Made by a program: the position numbers and the translations under genes. A model generated the notes under the pieces. It was not told the origin of the DNA, made no database searches, and worked only from the letters and a program-made list of their open reading frames with translations. 64,000 bases of DNA from Rhyzopertha dominica (Eukaryota; Arthropoda; Insecta; Coleoptera; Bostrichidae). Below, one piece after another: positions 12,151-23,418 of the stretch (its first letter is position 1; the number at the start of each line of letters is the position of its first letter). The stretch covers positions 30,374,942 to 30,438,941 of the forward strand of contig QCXZ01000001.1 of the NCBI GenBank assembly GCA_025024175.1, in the 5' to 3' direction.

Positions 12151-13539
12151 ATTATGGACATAGAAAATGATGATTTTGAAAATATACCCATGGAAGAGGA
12201 TAAGACATACAGTTTGTAATATAGTTAAGAAAGAAATAAGCACACGTGGCCACCACTGTGTACAAGCTGTCTACATAGAAAACGTCTTACAATGTGAACT
12301 GAAATTCCGGGTTATGAAATTATATTTGTGTTACTTACACTTAAACTTAAACTCGTTTTGCGGTAGTAGATACTACTACATTGCTAATGTAATTTTATAA
12401 TTATACATAGAATACACTATTTATTACTACGTTTTCAAAAAACAATAAAAATCTGAATTAGGTAATTTTTTTAAAATCAGTTTTAAGTTATGTGGCTACA
12501 GTCACATTCGGCTCATCGGCATTTTAAAGGATTAAAAAATACTGCGTCGTAGACACCGCAATGGGCACGCGCTAAATTATACAATTGGTTAATGTATGTA
12601 CTTAGTACTTAAACACTGTTCAAGTACTAAGCACTTTATATTGACCGAGCCAATTACGAGTATAAAATATGTAAAAGGACTTAAATACCAAGTACAAGTA
12701 GGTACTTTAAATGTACTCGCAGTACCGAATTTAAGTACTTGTAATGGAGTACCGACCAGCTCTGGTGGCTAACTCAACTCAACCACGCAACTTGCTCTGG
12801 ACAATAATATTAGTCAATCGACATTGAATATTAAAAAAAGAACAAATACAAGCCCTATAAAGTAAAGCCTTTCCGAGAGCTAAAAAATGAAAATGATCCT
12901 GACAGAAGAATGCAATAATGATGCGCAAGATTCAAAGATAATCCAAATTTTGCAAATATGTTATTTTCTAACGAAACCATTTTTTGTCTAAGTGCATTGG
13001 AGTTTTTCTTCGGCGGTCATTTAAGAAATCAGGGGTACAAGGAAAACCACGCAATTCAAGAAATAATGCCTAGGTAACTGCCTGCTGAATTCGTTGGGCA
13101 AATTATATGATGGACTAGGTTATCGCCAGGCTGCAGAAGGTCTTTAGAGTTTGAACATTTAATTTTATGTAAAGATTTATTTAAGCGAATAAAGTATTGC
13201 GTATAAGCTTGAGGAAAGATTATCAATGTATGCATCTGCGTCGTGTTATCACTACACGGGAGATGAGAATCGCCACGAGCTATACTCGAACGTACAGGGT
13301 TACAGGTATCTACGTGGTAGGTGCAGGCACAGATCATATAATGCTCTGTGGGTGCAGGCTAGCCACTGTGGCTGTAGTGTGTTTGTGTTGTATGGTCGTT
13401 AAATCGTTCGCGAACAAACTGTTGAAACGAACGACTCGTTTGCGGAAACTAGCTCGTGCGAACTGACTCTTCAAAAAGAACTGATTTTGCCTTCTCTATT
13501 CGAAAGTCCTGTATTCTGAATCTAGTCTTGCAAAGTTTG
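12151..13539. other. AT-rich stretch, includes a TACTT-rich patch
   Basis: No gene is recognised. At about 12595-12765 the words AAGTACTT, AGTACT and GGAGTACCGAC recur, and the patch closes with ACCGACCAGCTCTGG, which resembles the end of a small hAT-type MITE, but I could not find a matching left end. Near 13390-13460 there are nested GTTCGCGAAC-type palindromic words. Confidence 0.4.
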
Positions 13540-14110
13540 CAGCAGACTCGAATGGGTCTCTAGATTTGCAACTGTTGATAAAACATGGGTCCACTACTTT
13601 GACCCAGAGTCAAAACAACCCAGTATGGAGTGGCATCACAGTTCTCCTCCACTTCACCACGCATTTCGGGTTGTTATGTTTGCTGGTAAAATTATGGCCG
13701 CAATTTTTGGGAAGCGGATGGTTGATTTTTTGGAACGTGGACACACAATAACACGTTCTAAGTACACCAATTTAATTCCAAAATTACGCGAATGCATAAA
13801 AAAACGGGGAAATAGAGAAAATTAATTTTGTTACCTCAGGACAATGCAATGATGCGCAGGAATAGAATTGAACGAACACATAATCACCATACCTAGTTCC
13901 CAGCGATTACTTCTTATTTCTGAAATTAAAAGAAAAGCTTCGTAGGACCAGATATGCCGATGATTATCAATTGATGACGCTTGTAAACGACTGGTTACGG
14001 TTAGAGGAGTAACTACAAGAATTCTTTTCTAGAGGAATCAGGACATTAGAACATCGTTGGACCAAACTCATTGAAGTTCAAGGGAATATGTCGAAAAAGA
14101 AAGATATAAC
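13540..14110 (+). pseudogene. Mariner transposase fossil, C-terminal two thirds
   Basis: The frame around 13562-13825 reads FATVDKTWVHYFDPESKQPS, the mariner catalytic-domain opening with the first aspartate in the VDKTWVH motif (usually DETWVHH). It continues through GKIMAAIFG...DFLERGHTIT. After a stop at about 13823 the next piece gives LPQDNA, the region of the second aspartate. Another frame (about 13910-14110) gives FLKLKEKLRRTRYADD and FFSRGIRTLEHRWTKLIE, the normal mariner C-terminus. The N-terminal helix-turn-helix part is missing. Stops and frameshifts show it is inactive. Terminal repeats were not found. Confidence 0.8.
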
Positions 14111-14522
14111 TATTTTCATGTTTTGTGTCTTTTTAGGTCAAGAACAGTAATTAATGATCTTCCCTTGTAACATTAAATATCACGTACTTTGAACATTTTA
14201 TTTGATGTACCTGGTTACTTCGCGTTATTTTTAAAACGAAGTGTGACGACATAGAGCATATGTGTCAATTTCCACAATGACGTTTTTGGGGTTAATATAG
14301 ACTATAATCACTCCTAACAGTGTCAGAATAGAATTAATACCCAGCACATCGTAAATGAAGATGAGAAGTAAGGTTTAACAAGTGTACAAAGTAAAGCAAC
14401 GTCCGTTTTCCATACTGTTTTTTTAAATACTTGATTTTCAAATTAACATTACTTAATAAGTACGCAAGTATAATTCATGGCAGAGAAATTATAATACTTT
14501 ATTAATGTATTCCTTTGAAATT
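14111..14522. other. AT-rich spacer
   Basis: No gene, repeat or RNA is recognised between the mariner fossil and the following MITE. Confidence 0.5.
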
Positions 14523-14943
14523 TGATATAATTGCAGGTTTGGATCAACAATGAGGAATTACATTAAATTAATATCTTTATTTGTTAACCAAGCTTTCGGA
14601 AATGTTTGTTTCGTTCGCCAGCAATAATATAAACAATATCAAACTTACCACATCTGAGATTTAAAAAAAATGTCAACAATCAACAATATTAGCTTCTTCA
14701 CAATACAAAATATAAAGCAGCGTCCAATGGTATGAATGATGTACAGATAAAATAATGAGTAAAATAGCCAAAAATATTAACTATGTCATTAAAATTATTT
14801 TGAAGTAATAATTTTAAGAAAAAAAGAGTATGTGTCTTGATACTATAAAACTAAGGAAACAAACATTTCTGAAAGCTTGGCAAACAATTAAATAGATTAA
14901 CATAATAACTCCTTATTGTCGATCTAAACCCGCAATTATATCA
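14523..14943. repeat. MITE with long terminal inverted repeats
   Basis: About 85 bp at the left end (starting TGATATAATTGCAGGTTT) is repeated in inverted form at the right end (ending AAACCCGCAATTATATCA). Matches extend inward through AAGCTTTCGGAAATGTTTG at the left and CAAACATTTCTGAAAGCTT at the right. The 421-bp unit has no coding capacity. Arm identity is high but not perfect, so it is not very recent. The superfamily is unknown because a clear target-site duplication could not be fixed. Confidence 0.75.
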
Positions 14944-16816
14944 ATATAGGCATATTAAATAATGGTGAAAAACAAACATATGTATTGCTTTGTATAGTTC
15001 TGTAGTGAAGGTGATTTTTGTATATAACAAACTCCCAATTAATGCAGGGGTCGCAGCCGGCCCTCGATTCGAGCAACTTGCAGATCCCTGGATGCTACAG
15101 CACTTGGATGATAAATCCAACTACAACATTATCTATATAGATGCAGCGATAAAACTTTGGAAGTTTCGCCACGTGTTGAGGACGAAGTACCGATAACGAT
15201 CGTTTAGAGTAGTATAATTGCCAAATATATCACTTCAGAGAGGTGCCCAAAATAGATAAACGATAATGCACTATATTGGATTATAATACAGTTTCTAAAT
15301 CAACTGCAAGAGAGTGACAACTACACGAATGAAATAAGTCACTGTAATTATATTGTTCATGTTCAGACTATCCATCAACCGCAGTATCCAAGATGATGTT
15401 CCAAATTCAAAAACAAAACGTCAAACCTACTAAGCAGCAAATTCATTGTTCCGCTCCACATGGCCGATTATAATTAACAAGCAAAATACCCGACGCGGTA
15501 TTTGCAATTCGATCACGGCAACGGCATTACCTTAACGCCATTGCCAGCTGCTGGTACAGGTGTAATTACAAAGAACCGTTAGCTGTAATATACCTGAAGG
15601 TCTACGCGCGCCTCCTTCCTGTGCTACTTCCTAATATGTACCATGTGATTAAAGTTTGAAACGACAAAAATTTTGAACAGAACTGTTTATCTTCGGNGTG
15701 TACCCANTNCTGGTGTAATATTGATATCGGTGTGCTACACGTGTGATAATGTTTGCCTGATAGGGTTATCAAAATTGGTATAACAAATTTTCGTTCCAGA
15801 ATATTTCAGGCTTATCGTTAAGTTCTCAAAAATTAAATGCATATATGCGCTCGTACAGTACCGATAAAGTGCTAACCTAAGCAAAGGATTTTAGAGGCCA
15901 ACCCTCGGTAGTCAAGAATACAAATGGAATAAAACAGAAAACGAGTTTGTGCGATAAAGAATAAAAAAGATAAGACCGAAATGACGCAAGATAATATTAC
16001 ATATGAACACATGAACGCAATTCAAACGGATAAGGAAAATAATAAAAAATATATTCAACCTTAGGTTTAGGAGTAGGAATTTTTTTACAAAGAATCTTTC
16101 GAAAATCGGACCAAAAACCAAACATAACATACAGGGAATAATATCGTGAAGACGAGAGCGAAATTTTCCAGACATAGGGGGACCATTTCGAAAACATGAT
16201 AAATCAAGGTGTATCCACTATGAAGAATTAGACGCACCGAAGGACATATGCAGGGTGTGTCACGACGAGTTGTTATATTAGACGTATACGGGGAAATTCT
16301 GAAATGTTGTAGCATAAGGGTTTTCGATGTGCTCAGTTCAATAAAAATATTTTCAAGATGGTGCTCTGTTATTTTAAATAGAACACCTGTTACATTATTT
16401 ACATTTGTTTTATTTCTGATTTGAATTTTAGGGTAGCTTTATTAATGATACTAAGATCGGTAATTTTAGCGTTATTTGACATGTTGTAAAAAAATATGTT
16501 GCAGTGCTTGCGACATAGTTGAAAGCGGGGTTTTTAGTGCTCCGTTGAGAAAAGACAGCATTATTTAAAAACGTAATGTTTAATAATCTTTTTGTTACAT
16601 ATAACAATATACTGCGCTACTAATATAGATAAATTCTGTCATGGATAACTTGATTTTTCAAAGAATGGTATATTTATACGTCATTGAACACAATTTCAAA
16701 TACCATTCCTAATAATATAAGGTTGTATATATAAATTCCATATGGGCATGCTTAGCGATTGCCAATAATTATTTAATTCATAGTGAGACATTTAGTATTT
16801 GTTTTTTGTATTCATA
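14944..16816. other. AT-rich stretch without a gene
   Basis: Open frames up to 87 codons show no domain. Ambiguous bases occur near 15697-15710. A CpG-containing patch at about 15480-15610 has no reading frame of note. Confidence 0.5.
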
Positions 16817-19457
16817 AATTGAAGGGCTTATTGTAAGAAGATGACAAGCCACATTTTTTCAAAAATGAGATTTTACCGGATATAAGTTTGGTTATAACAT
16901 GACTAGCCACATAAGGAATATTTTCGCTATTTTTCAACAGATGGCGCCAGTAGAAGTAGAAACATTTTCTTGCATTCGCTATTTTTAACACAAACATTCA
17001 GATACAACGTGACAAGCCACATAAATATGGCCGCCACTGGAAGACCGGCTGTGAAGTTACCTCTAGATATGAGTGAAAGTAGTGATTCTAGTAGTGATTC
17101 AACTAGCACAAGTGATGACAGTTTAGGTGATGAAGAGTATATACCGATTGATGAAAGAGAAAACAACCAAAATCATCAGGTAACAACATTTTTTAGTTCT
17201 TGTGGCATGTCACGTTGTTTCAGCAAACCATTATTTTCTAGTCAATTGTGGCTTATCATGTTATTGCATATTTTTTAGGACGATAATTTGTCAGACACTG
17301 AAGCCCGACCAGCAAAAATACGTAGAGTTAGTGTTCCTACCCCAGAAAAAACTCCAAAATGTCGTTGGCGACCCAAAAACTCAGAAATGTATTCTCGAAA
17401 TAAGAGAAAGGCCACACGAAATTTGGGTCAAGAATACCTTAGCGATTCCGCGAAAAAACAAATTAAAGCGCGCGAATTGGGCTTACCGTGTAGTTGTAAA
17501 TATAAGTGTAGGGAAAAGCTACAGGGAAAGCACGAAACAATATTTAACAGTTTTTGGGATTTGGGATCGTATGATCTTCAAAATAGTTATCTTTTCGGAT
17601 GCATAGAGGTGGTTCCAAAGAAAGAAGCTATATAAAAAAACAAAAAAAGCAGGAATCGAGCAGAAAATGTAACGTCATTTATAAAGTGAATGTCAATTCG
17701 GAGAGTGTGAAGATATGCAAAGCTGAATTTATGGGCGTACATGGCCTACAATATTCACGTGGAAGAATTAACCTCATTGTGTCACAGAAAATACAAGGTG
17801 TATCGGTACCCAAAAAGGACCAAAGAGGAAAGCATAATAATAGGCATCACCCTCACCAGTTAACACATGAACAAAAACAGTCGGTCAGAGACCATATTAA
17901 CCTCATACCCAAAGTACCAAAGCCATTATAGTAGGGCAGATAACCTTGGAAAAGTATACTTAAATTGCGATATGACAATCGCTCGACTTTATAAGGAGTT
18001 TTATCTTCCTTGGTGTGAAGAGCGCCAAATAAATCCAGTCAAAGAGAGCGTATATAGAAAAATATTCTGCACAGAATTTAATATCGGATTTAAATTCCCT
18101 AAATCTGATATATGCAAGACTTGCGACGAAACGGCAATAAAACCCGACAATGCGGTAAAAACGAGCAACCAATCAGATATTAAAAAAATAACTCAAGATC
18201 TAAATCTTCACAAGTGCAGAGCTACCGCAATGCAAAGTTTGTTAAAGTATGAAATCGAAGACTCCAAGCTAAACAAACAAAAGTGTGTTTTATCTTTCGA
18301 CCTTCAGCAAGCCCTACCAATTCCGAAACTTACAACAGGCCCTGCATTTTATTGTAGGAAAGTGTGGCTATAGAATTTGGGTATACACGACTGCACTAAC
18401 GGACAAGGTTACATGTTTTTATGGACGGAAGACAAGGCAAAAAGAGGAGCAGATGAAATTGCATCCGTTTTACTGAAATATCTCAAAAATAAAAATGACT
18501 TCGAAGATCTTGTTATATTTACCGACAACTGCCCTGGACAAAACAAAAATTGGCTCATGGTTTCTCTTTGTCTACAACTTGTCAAAGAAAGAAAATTTAA
18601 CACAATAACCCACCACTTTTTAGTTAGCGGTCATACACATCTTCCCTCAGATCGTGATTTTGCGCTTATTGAAAAACGACATCGCAAATATGCTCCCGAA
18701 GTTTACTCGCCAGAAGGATGGTATAAAGTTATAAAAGAAAGCAACACTAAAACCCCTTTTGTGGTCACAGTTATGGATCAAGAAGACTTTTTGAACTTTG
18801 AACCAATTTTGTTTAGTTTGACAAAATCTGCTCGAACTGCAGATGGTGAAAATTTGGATTTTGCTAGCGTATATACGTTCCAATTTAGAGCCGATAACAC
18901 AGAGTCATTTTATATCGAACATACAGTTAACGGAAATTTTAAAGAAGTACTCGTAAAAAGAAAGGGCAGGCCAAATGCACTTTTTTTAAACAACCTTAAG
19001 AAAAAATATACGGGACCGAGAAAAAAGTTAAAAATGTTATATCTTTACTTAAATATATACCGCCTCTCTATCATCCATTTTTTACAAACTTAAAAACTAC
19101 CCCTGTTGATTTAGAGGAGGTTTCAGAGGTTGTTGAGTAATGATTTGCTGACTTTTTGTATTGCAGTAACCATAAAAAAAACAGAAACGTATAACAAAAT
19201 TGTAACATATTTGTGTTTGTAGTAATATGACAAGCCACATTTTTGCACAATAAAAATATATTTTTTCAACAACGGGTGCGGTTTTTTACATTTTATTACC
19301 CCAAATACTTTCTCCGAACTACTTGTGCATACTAAGCAACTTAGTTTAGAAGTAATTTTAAAAATAGATTTTTAGAATTCACTTAAAACTTTAAACCTTG
19401 ATATCCCAAACTTTATATGTTGTGGCTTATCAAATTCTTACAATAAGCCCTTCAATT
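16817..19457 (+). mobile_element. TIR-flanked DNA transposon with DUF7869-like gene
   Basis: The ends are inverted repeats of about 37 bp. The left end reads AATTGAAGGGCTTATTG, then TAAGAAGATGACAAGCCAC, and the right end (19421-19457) is its inverted copy with a few mismatches. The repeats enclose a single spliced but broken gene. The word TGACAAGCCAC recurs inside both ends (16842, 16900 as a variant, 17010, 19228) and in inverse form in the intron (17248), like subterminal transposase-binding sites. I could not fix the target-site duplication; AATT at both borders may be part of the repeat or of the target. The inverted repeats and the enclosed gene are seen directly. That the gene is the transposase is inference. 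Confidence 0.7.
17027..19140 (+). pseudogene. DUF7869-like, putative DDE-type transposase, broken
   Basis: Exon 1 (17027-17179) starts at an ATG in good context and encodes an acidic, Ser/Asp-rich N-terminus. A 99-nt GT...AG intron (17180-17278) is followed in frame by exon 2. The body holds a Cys-rich segment (LPCSCKYKC), a SHYSR block, an FPKSDICKTC Cys pair, and a core with CVLSFDLQQALP, FTDNCPGQNKNWL and THLPSDRDFALIEK. These conserved acids are compatible with an RNase-H-fold DDE/D active site. It is broken by frameshifts near 17620 and 17915, a TAG at 18371-18373 and a frameshift near 19030; the true C-terminus then continues to TAA at 19140. The family is common in insect genomes as uncharacterised proteins; the DUF7869 label is from memory. 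Confidence 0.7.
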
Positions 19458-20340
19458 GTATGGAAACATTTAATTGTGGCTTGTATAATATACTAAGAGG
19501 CTGTGAGTGATAGATTTGTTATTATTTGACAGTTTATGGAAATAAATTGTTGAAATGCCTCTTATAGATTTAATTTCGCAGATAAGAAAACAAAACGCAT
19601 TTTTCTACAGATTCTGTGGCAGCACGGATATCTAGTTGATTTTTAATAAATTCCAATGTGTCAAATTAACGTGAAAACTTAACAAACATAAATTCAGCAG
19701 AAATCTACTAGATATTCACGGCAACAGGGTTCTTTATTCTTAAGGCCAACTTTAACAAAAATAATATGGGCGTAATATAGTGCTTCTATTTAAATCCTTT
19801 TTTAGATATTTTTATAAGGTGTTTAAAATTTAGTGACACAAGTTAGCCGGATTCTGTAGTAATAAATAATATTCCTGGAGGATGTTATCGTCAGCAGCAG
19901 TAAAAGAAGTCCCTAACAGTAAAAAAAACAGACAAAAACAAATTTTCATATGTTAAACGTTTAGAATTGGTAACAAATAAGCAATAATATAAAAATTAGA
20001 AATTAAAATTATTCAAATGCATATGCCCTTCTTGATTCAAGCAATCGTTGATTCGCTTTAGAGCATTTAGTCCTGTGCCTTGATGTCAAAGCAGCAAAAG
20101 CTTTTCGCTCACCATCTTTCATAATTATTTTCTTCCTTGGTAACGGGATCTGCATATATCTATTCTATTTTTACATAACCCCCAATGAAAAAAATCAAGA
20201 CTGTTAAACATTCAGAATTTGACAATAAGTACTTCTGCGTATAAAGTTGTCGTGACCAACCCTGTATGGTGAGGGGCCTACATAAGGGGAAAAGAGACTG
20301 AGATAGTGGATTTTTTTCAGCCGGTGGAGGGGAAGAATTG
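19458..20340. other. AT-rich spacer
   Basis: No gene is recognised. One more TGTGGCTTGTA word lies at 19475-19485, just outside the transposon end defined above. Confidence 0.5.
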
Positions 20341-21140
20341 GATATGAAAATATGGAGCTAAAAATATAACAGAAAATATCTACGAATTAACTGAAGAAGT
20401 GTGGCTGCAAAAAGAGTGTCCAAGGAATGGAAAGAAGCAGTACTTGCTCCATTATACCTATAAGAAATATGATAAAATACAAATTTTAATACAGCGTGTG
20501 AATGGTGAGTACCAATCAGGTTTTCGAATGAGGTACTCGATGATCGACGATATGAACCATGTGTTATGAGCACAAGGACTCAATGAATGCTTGTTTGAAT
20601 CAATCAACACGAAGGCAGGGTTCTTTTAAGAACCAAAAAGGAATTGTATCACATAACAAAGCAACCCCCCCCCCAAAAAAAATAAGAAAAGCCAAACTAA
20701 TTGTGAATCACAAAAAAGCTGCATGTTAATGGGAAGGCGGGGAAGAAATGTTTTAGAATTGCACAATCACAGAAGTCGTCATCAATGTCTCTAGGATTAC
20801 TTACCAGGATGGCTTAATAACAGAGAATAGCCAAAGCTCACGTGAAACAAAATTAATTATATATCAAGACAGTCCTCCGATCAGTCATAAAATATGGTTC
20901 AGAATCTAAGCGAAATGCGACCGAGGGACAAAATTTTTCAGGAGCAAAAGAATCAATGAAGCATCCATCAGCTACTTTTTGTTTCGTATACTGATGATGT
21001 AAGCTGCAACATATTTGTAACAAGCAAAGGACGTTCGAAAAGACAATGGATGGAGGCAATGAAGAAGTATATCCGAGGCCTACCTGGAAAACTAGAGGAC
21101 AACAGCGAAGTACCTGAAAAATAGGAGTAGGAAATATTGT
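20341..21140 (+). pseudogene. LINE reverse transcriptase fragment
   Basis: Broken frames on the plus strand give RT motifs in the right order. RVSKEWKEAVLAPLY (about 20410-20460) matches the conserved PxxWKxAxxxPIYK block, and NGEYQSGFR...MIDDMNH (about 20500-20560) matches the YQxGFRxxxSTxD block. Near 20860-20900, IKTVLRSVIKYGSES matches the thumb segment YKTVxRPVxxYGSE. Stops and frameshifts are frequent. The catalytic YADD segment is not visible, so an internal deletion is likely. The remnant at 2.1-3.0 kb has the same thumb motif but lies on the other strand, so they may be the same general LINE type. Confidence 0.55.
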
Positions 21141-21600
21141 AGATGAATATCAAATAATGCCGAGGTGATGACATCCAAACGATCGCTAAAATCATACATA
21201 CGCTTCACTTCAAAGTGTACGCAAACAAAAACAGTATAATTAACAAGAAACCTAACCTAACGCTACAGTGCAAGCGATAATACGTGGACATTTGAACTGA
21301 CATGTGGTCCTAGATAATGGATAAAAGACAGTATCTCCACCCACTTTTCAGGAATAAATAACTGCATAATTAGGTGTACCTCGCATAAATCAATATTTAC
21401 AGCGTTCTACGCGTTTATCTGCGTTTTACCTGTTCCTACCCAGAAATAATCGCATGACTGCATGTGCAATTCTGGTACTATTCCACGATATTTCTAGCCA
21501 GGAAAACTCGACCGCAACACGCCACCATGAAATGCGTCTCATTTTAGTTTTTTCTCGACCGAATTAACATTAAAAATGTAAATAAAAAAGTGCAAGCTCG
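21141..21600. other. Intergenic spacer
   Basis: No gene or repeat is recognised between the LINE remnant and the CpG-rich Kr-h1 5' region. Confidence 0.45.
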
Positions 21601-21620
21601 CACCGACTGCCCTATGGGAA

Positions 21621-21644
21621 TCCACAGTCATTCGCCTCCACGTG
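21621..21644 (+). promoter_or_regulatory. E-box motif, kJHRE-like (copy 1)
   Basis: The core GCCTCCACGTG (21634-21644) contains a perfect CACGTG E-box. Established knowledge: insect Kr-h1 genes are induced by juvenile hormone through the Met/SRC bHLH-PAS complex binding an E-box-containing element (kJHRE) upstream of the gene, with a CCTCCACGTG-type core as I recall. The 24-bp block is repeated exactly, in inverse orientation, at 22394-22417. Function is inferred. Confidence 0.65.
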
Positions 21645-22393
21645 CCTACCGCTACACGGGCCAGACTCCGTGGCAGGCCCGGGGCTCGGGGACAGGGGGG
21701 CCGACGCAAAAACGCTGTCGGCGTCGCTCGCGCCCACCGAGGCCTGCCGAACGTGTAGGAGGTAAACATTTAGTTTGATTTCGGACGCTGTGCGTATGGA
21801 TTACCATTCGAAACGGTGTTGAAAAAGAACTCCATTGCTCGATTAATAAATGAAATTTACATTGGGAAAGGTTATTTCTGAATAAGACTGAAAAAATAAC
21901 AGTGAAACAGAAGAACACCGGTTGGAAAGTTGATTAATTCCGATGGTGAGGATTGGTCCTTTTCCCGGATATTAAATTTGTAAGTAGCAAATATTACGAA
22001 TTTTATGAATTGTATTTAATCCTAAGGCTATTTTTGGATAAAAGAGTTATTCGGGTAATTAATGGGTGCCCAATTCTTTTTTGTCCTAATGTACTAAAAT
22101 ATTGGGAAAGGTCATATAACTATTTTGTCTGATCTCCCAATCCAAATTAGGCAACTAAAAAAATTATCGACCTTGTAATAATTTTCACTTCAAGTTTGGT
22201 TTTATCCCAGGTATTTCCTCAAACATCGTCTAGAACGTTTTTTTTTCTTGCGATAAAAAAACCGCCGAAATTAAATTTTTTGACTCGTTCATTGAGTGCA
22301 TGTGTTTCGTGCCGCGCGGGAGTCCTAACGCCGACCTACGTCTCTCTGAGTTGGCGAGGTCGGTGATCGTTGTAAAAAAGCGGCAGGGAACTC

Positions 22394-22417
22394 CACGTGG
22401 AGGCGAATGACTGTGGA
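22394..22417 (-). promoter_or_regulatory. E-box motif, kJHRE-like (copy 2, inverted)
   Basis: This is the exact reverse complement of the block at 21621-21644. The E-box CACGTG occupies 22394-22399 and is itself the centre of the palindrome CTCCACGTGGAG (22391-22402). It lies about 1.0 kb upstream of the Kr-h1 start codon. Confidence 0.65.
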
Positions 22418-22481
22418 CGAATGCTCGTGTGTCCTCAATGCTTTCCGCCGGTAGCGGCGCTTTAAACGCTTCGAAATGCGG

Positions 22482-22495
22482 CAGTCATTCGCCTC
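22482..22495 (+). promoter_or_regulatory. Partial third copy of the Kr-h1 upstream motif, without E-box
   Basis: CAGTCATTCGCCTC repeats the left 14 bases of the motif in the same orientation as copy 1, but the CACGTG is replaced by AATGCA. It shows that the flanking CAGTCATTCGCCTC part is conserved independently of the E-box. Confidence 0.5.
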
Positions 22496-22560
22496 AATGC
22501 AATCTCCTCGTGCCGCTCTCTGTTTCTCTCTAATCTCTCTCTTGTTTTTGTTGTTTCGAT

Positions 22561-22823
22561 TTCGATCACTCGGGTCGCATTAAGGCACATTGTCATCGGT
22601 AAACAACTCCAATCGTCTACAGTTTATCAGCGTTGTCGCTTGTAGAGTTCGACTTTTTTATTGGTACGACATGACCTAGTCAATGCGTCTGAATTTGCGT
22701 TTGTATTAGAATCTGCGTAACGCACGTAGGCAAATGTTTAACAACCGCGCTGCCACCCAAGCGGCAAAATGTTTCAGTTCGCTTTTTTGTCTTTCGTTTT
22801 GTCAGGGACCTGACCACATCAAA
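22561..22823 (+). other. Candidate non-coding 5' exon of Kr-h1
   Basis: A strong donor AAA|GTAAGT lies at 22823/22824, and a matching acceptor TTTGTTGCAG ends at 23395, giving a 572-nt intron. Across this junction the frame leading into the Kr-h1 Met has a TGA at 22811-22813, so the exon would be 5' UTR and the Met at 23419 the start. The 5' end of the exon is unknown. Confidence 0.35.
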
Positions 22824-23418
22824 GTAAGTTTTGATCGGCTATGATGATTGTTCGTCGTTTTCTTATTTTCGTCATTCTTCTCCATTTAACCGTAACTTAT
22901 GATAAAATTAATACTATTTTTATGCAAGATTTATTTTTCATTACACAAAGCACCCATAGCTTTGTCTTCAGTAGGGTGACATCGTTATTAAAGAAATCAA
23001 TAAGAGTAGGAAGCACGTAGGCACGGACATTCGGAAGTTTGTTGACGATATTCGGCTGTTTTTGGCGGGGTCAAAAACCGACCTGCGTGCCCCCACTCTT
23101 CTGTGGAGTATACGCATGGGGCGGAGCAACGTTACCATTAACGCACTCGCACTTGTCTTCTCGGGCTGCATTTTTGTATTGCATTTTGGGCACACGCATT
23201 TAGTTGTGCCTTGATAGCGAGGCCTTAACCAAGTTCGGGGTTGCTCCAATGCGTCATGACGCAGAAGTGCCAAAAGGTCAACGACACCGAAGAACAATTC
23301 ATAAAAAATCTCTTTCTTTGGTGTAAGACCGAAAATAATGGTGCGTGCGTTATTTTCTAACGATCCGGGAAATAAAATATATTTCTTTGTTGCAGAAGAG
23401 GTATTCAAAGTACCAGAA

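Larger units (their letters stand above)
21601..22560 (+). promoter_or_regulatory. CpG-rich 5' region of Kr-h1, candidate promoter
   Basis: Composition changes sharply from AT-rich to CpG-rich at about 21601-21770 and again at 22300-22560. The block lies 0.9-1.8 kb upstream of the Kr-h1 coding exon in the same orientation. It contains the repeated E-box motif listed separately. A pyrimidine run (CTCTCTGTTTCTCTCT) near 22520 precedes the candidate 5' exon. The transcription start is not defined by the sequence alone. Confidence 0.45.

Noticed and set aside
12595..12765. Complete hAT-type MITE with CAGAGCTGGTCGG end
   Set aside because: Only the right end looks convincing; no matching left end or target duplication was found.
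19475..19485. Extension of the TIR transposon past 19457 because of one more TGTGGCTTGTA word
   Set aside because: The inverted repeat match to the left end stops at 19457 and the sequence beyond has no counterpart left of 16817.
21590..21918. Arg/Pro-rich frames on both strands of the Kr-h1 5' region
   Set aside because: They arise from CpG-rich sequence in all frames and look like promoter or UTR rather than protein.
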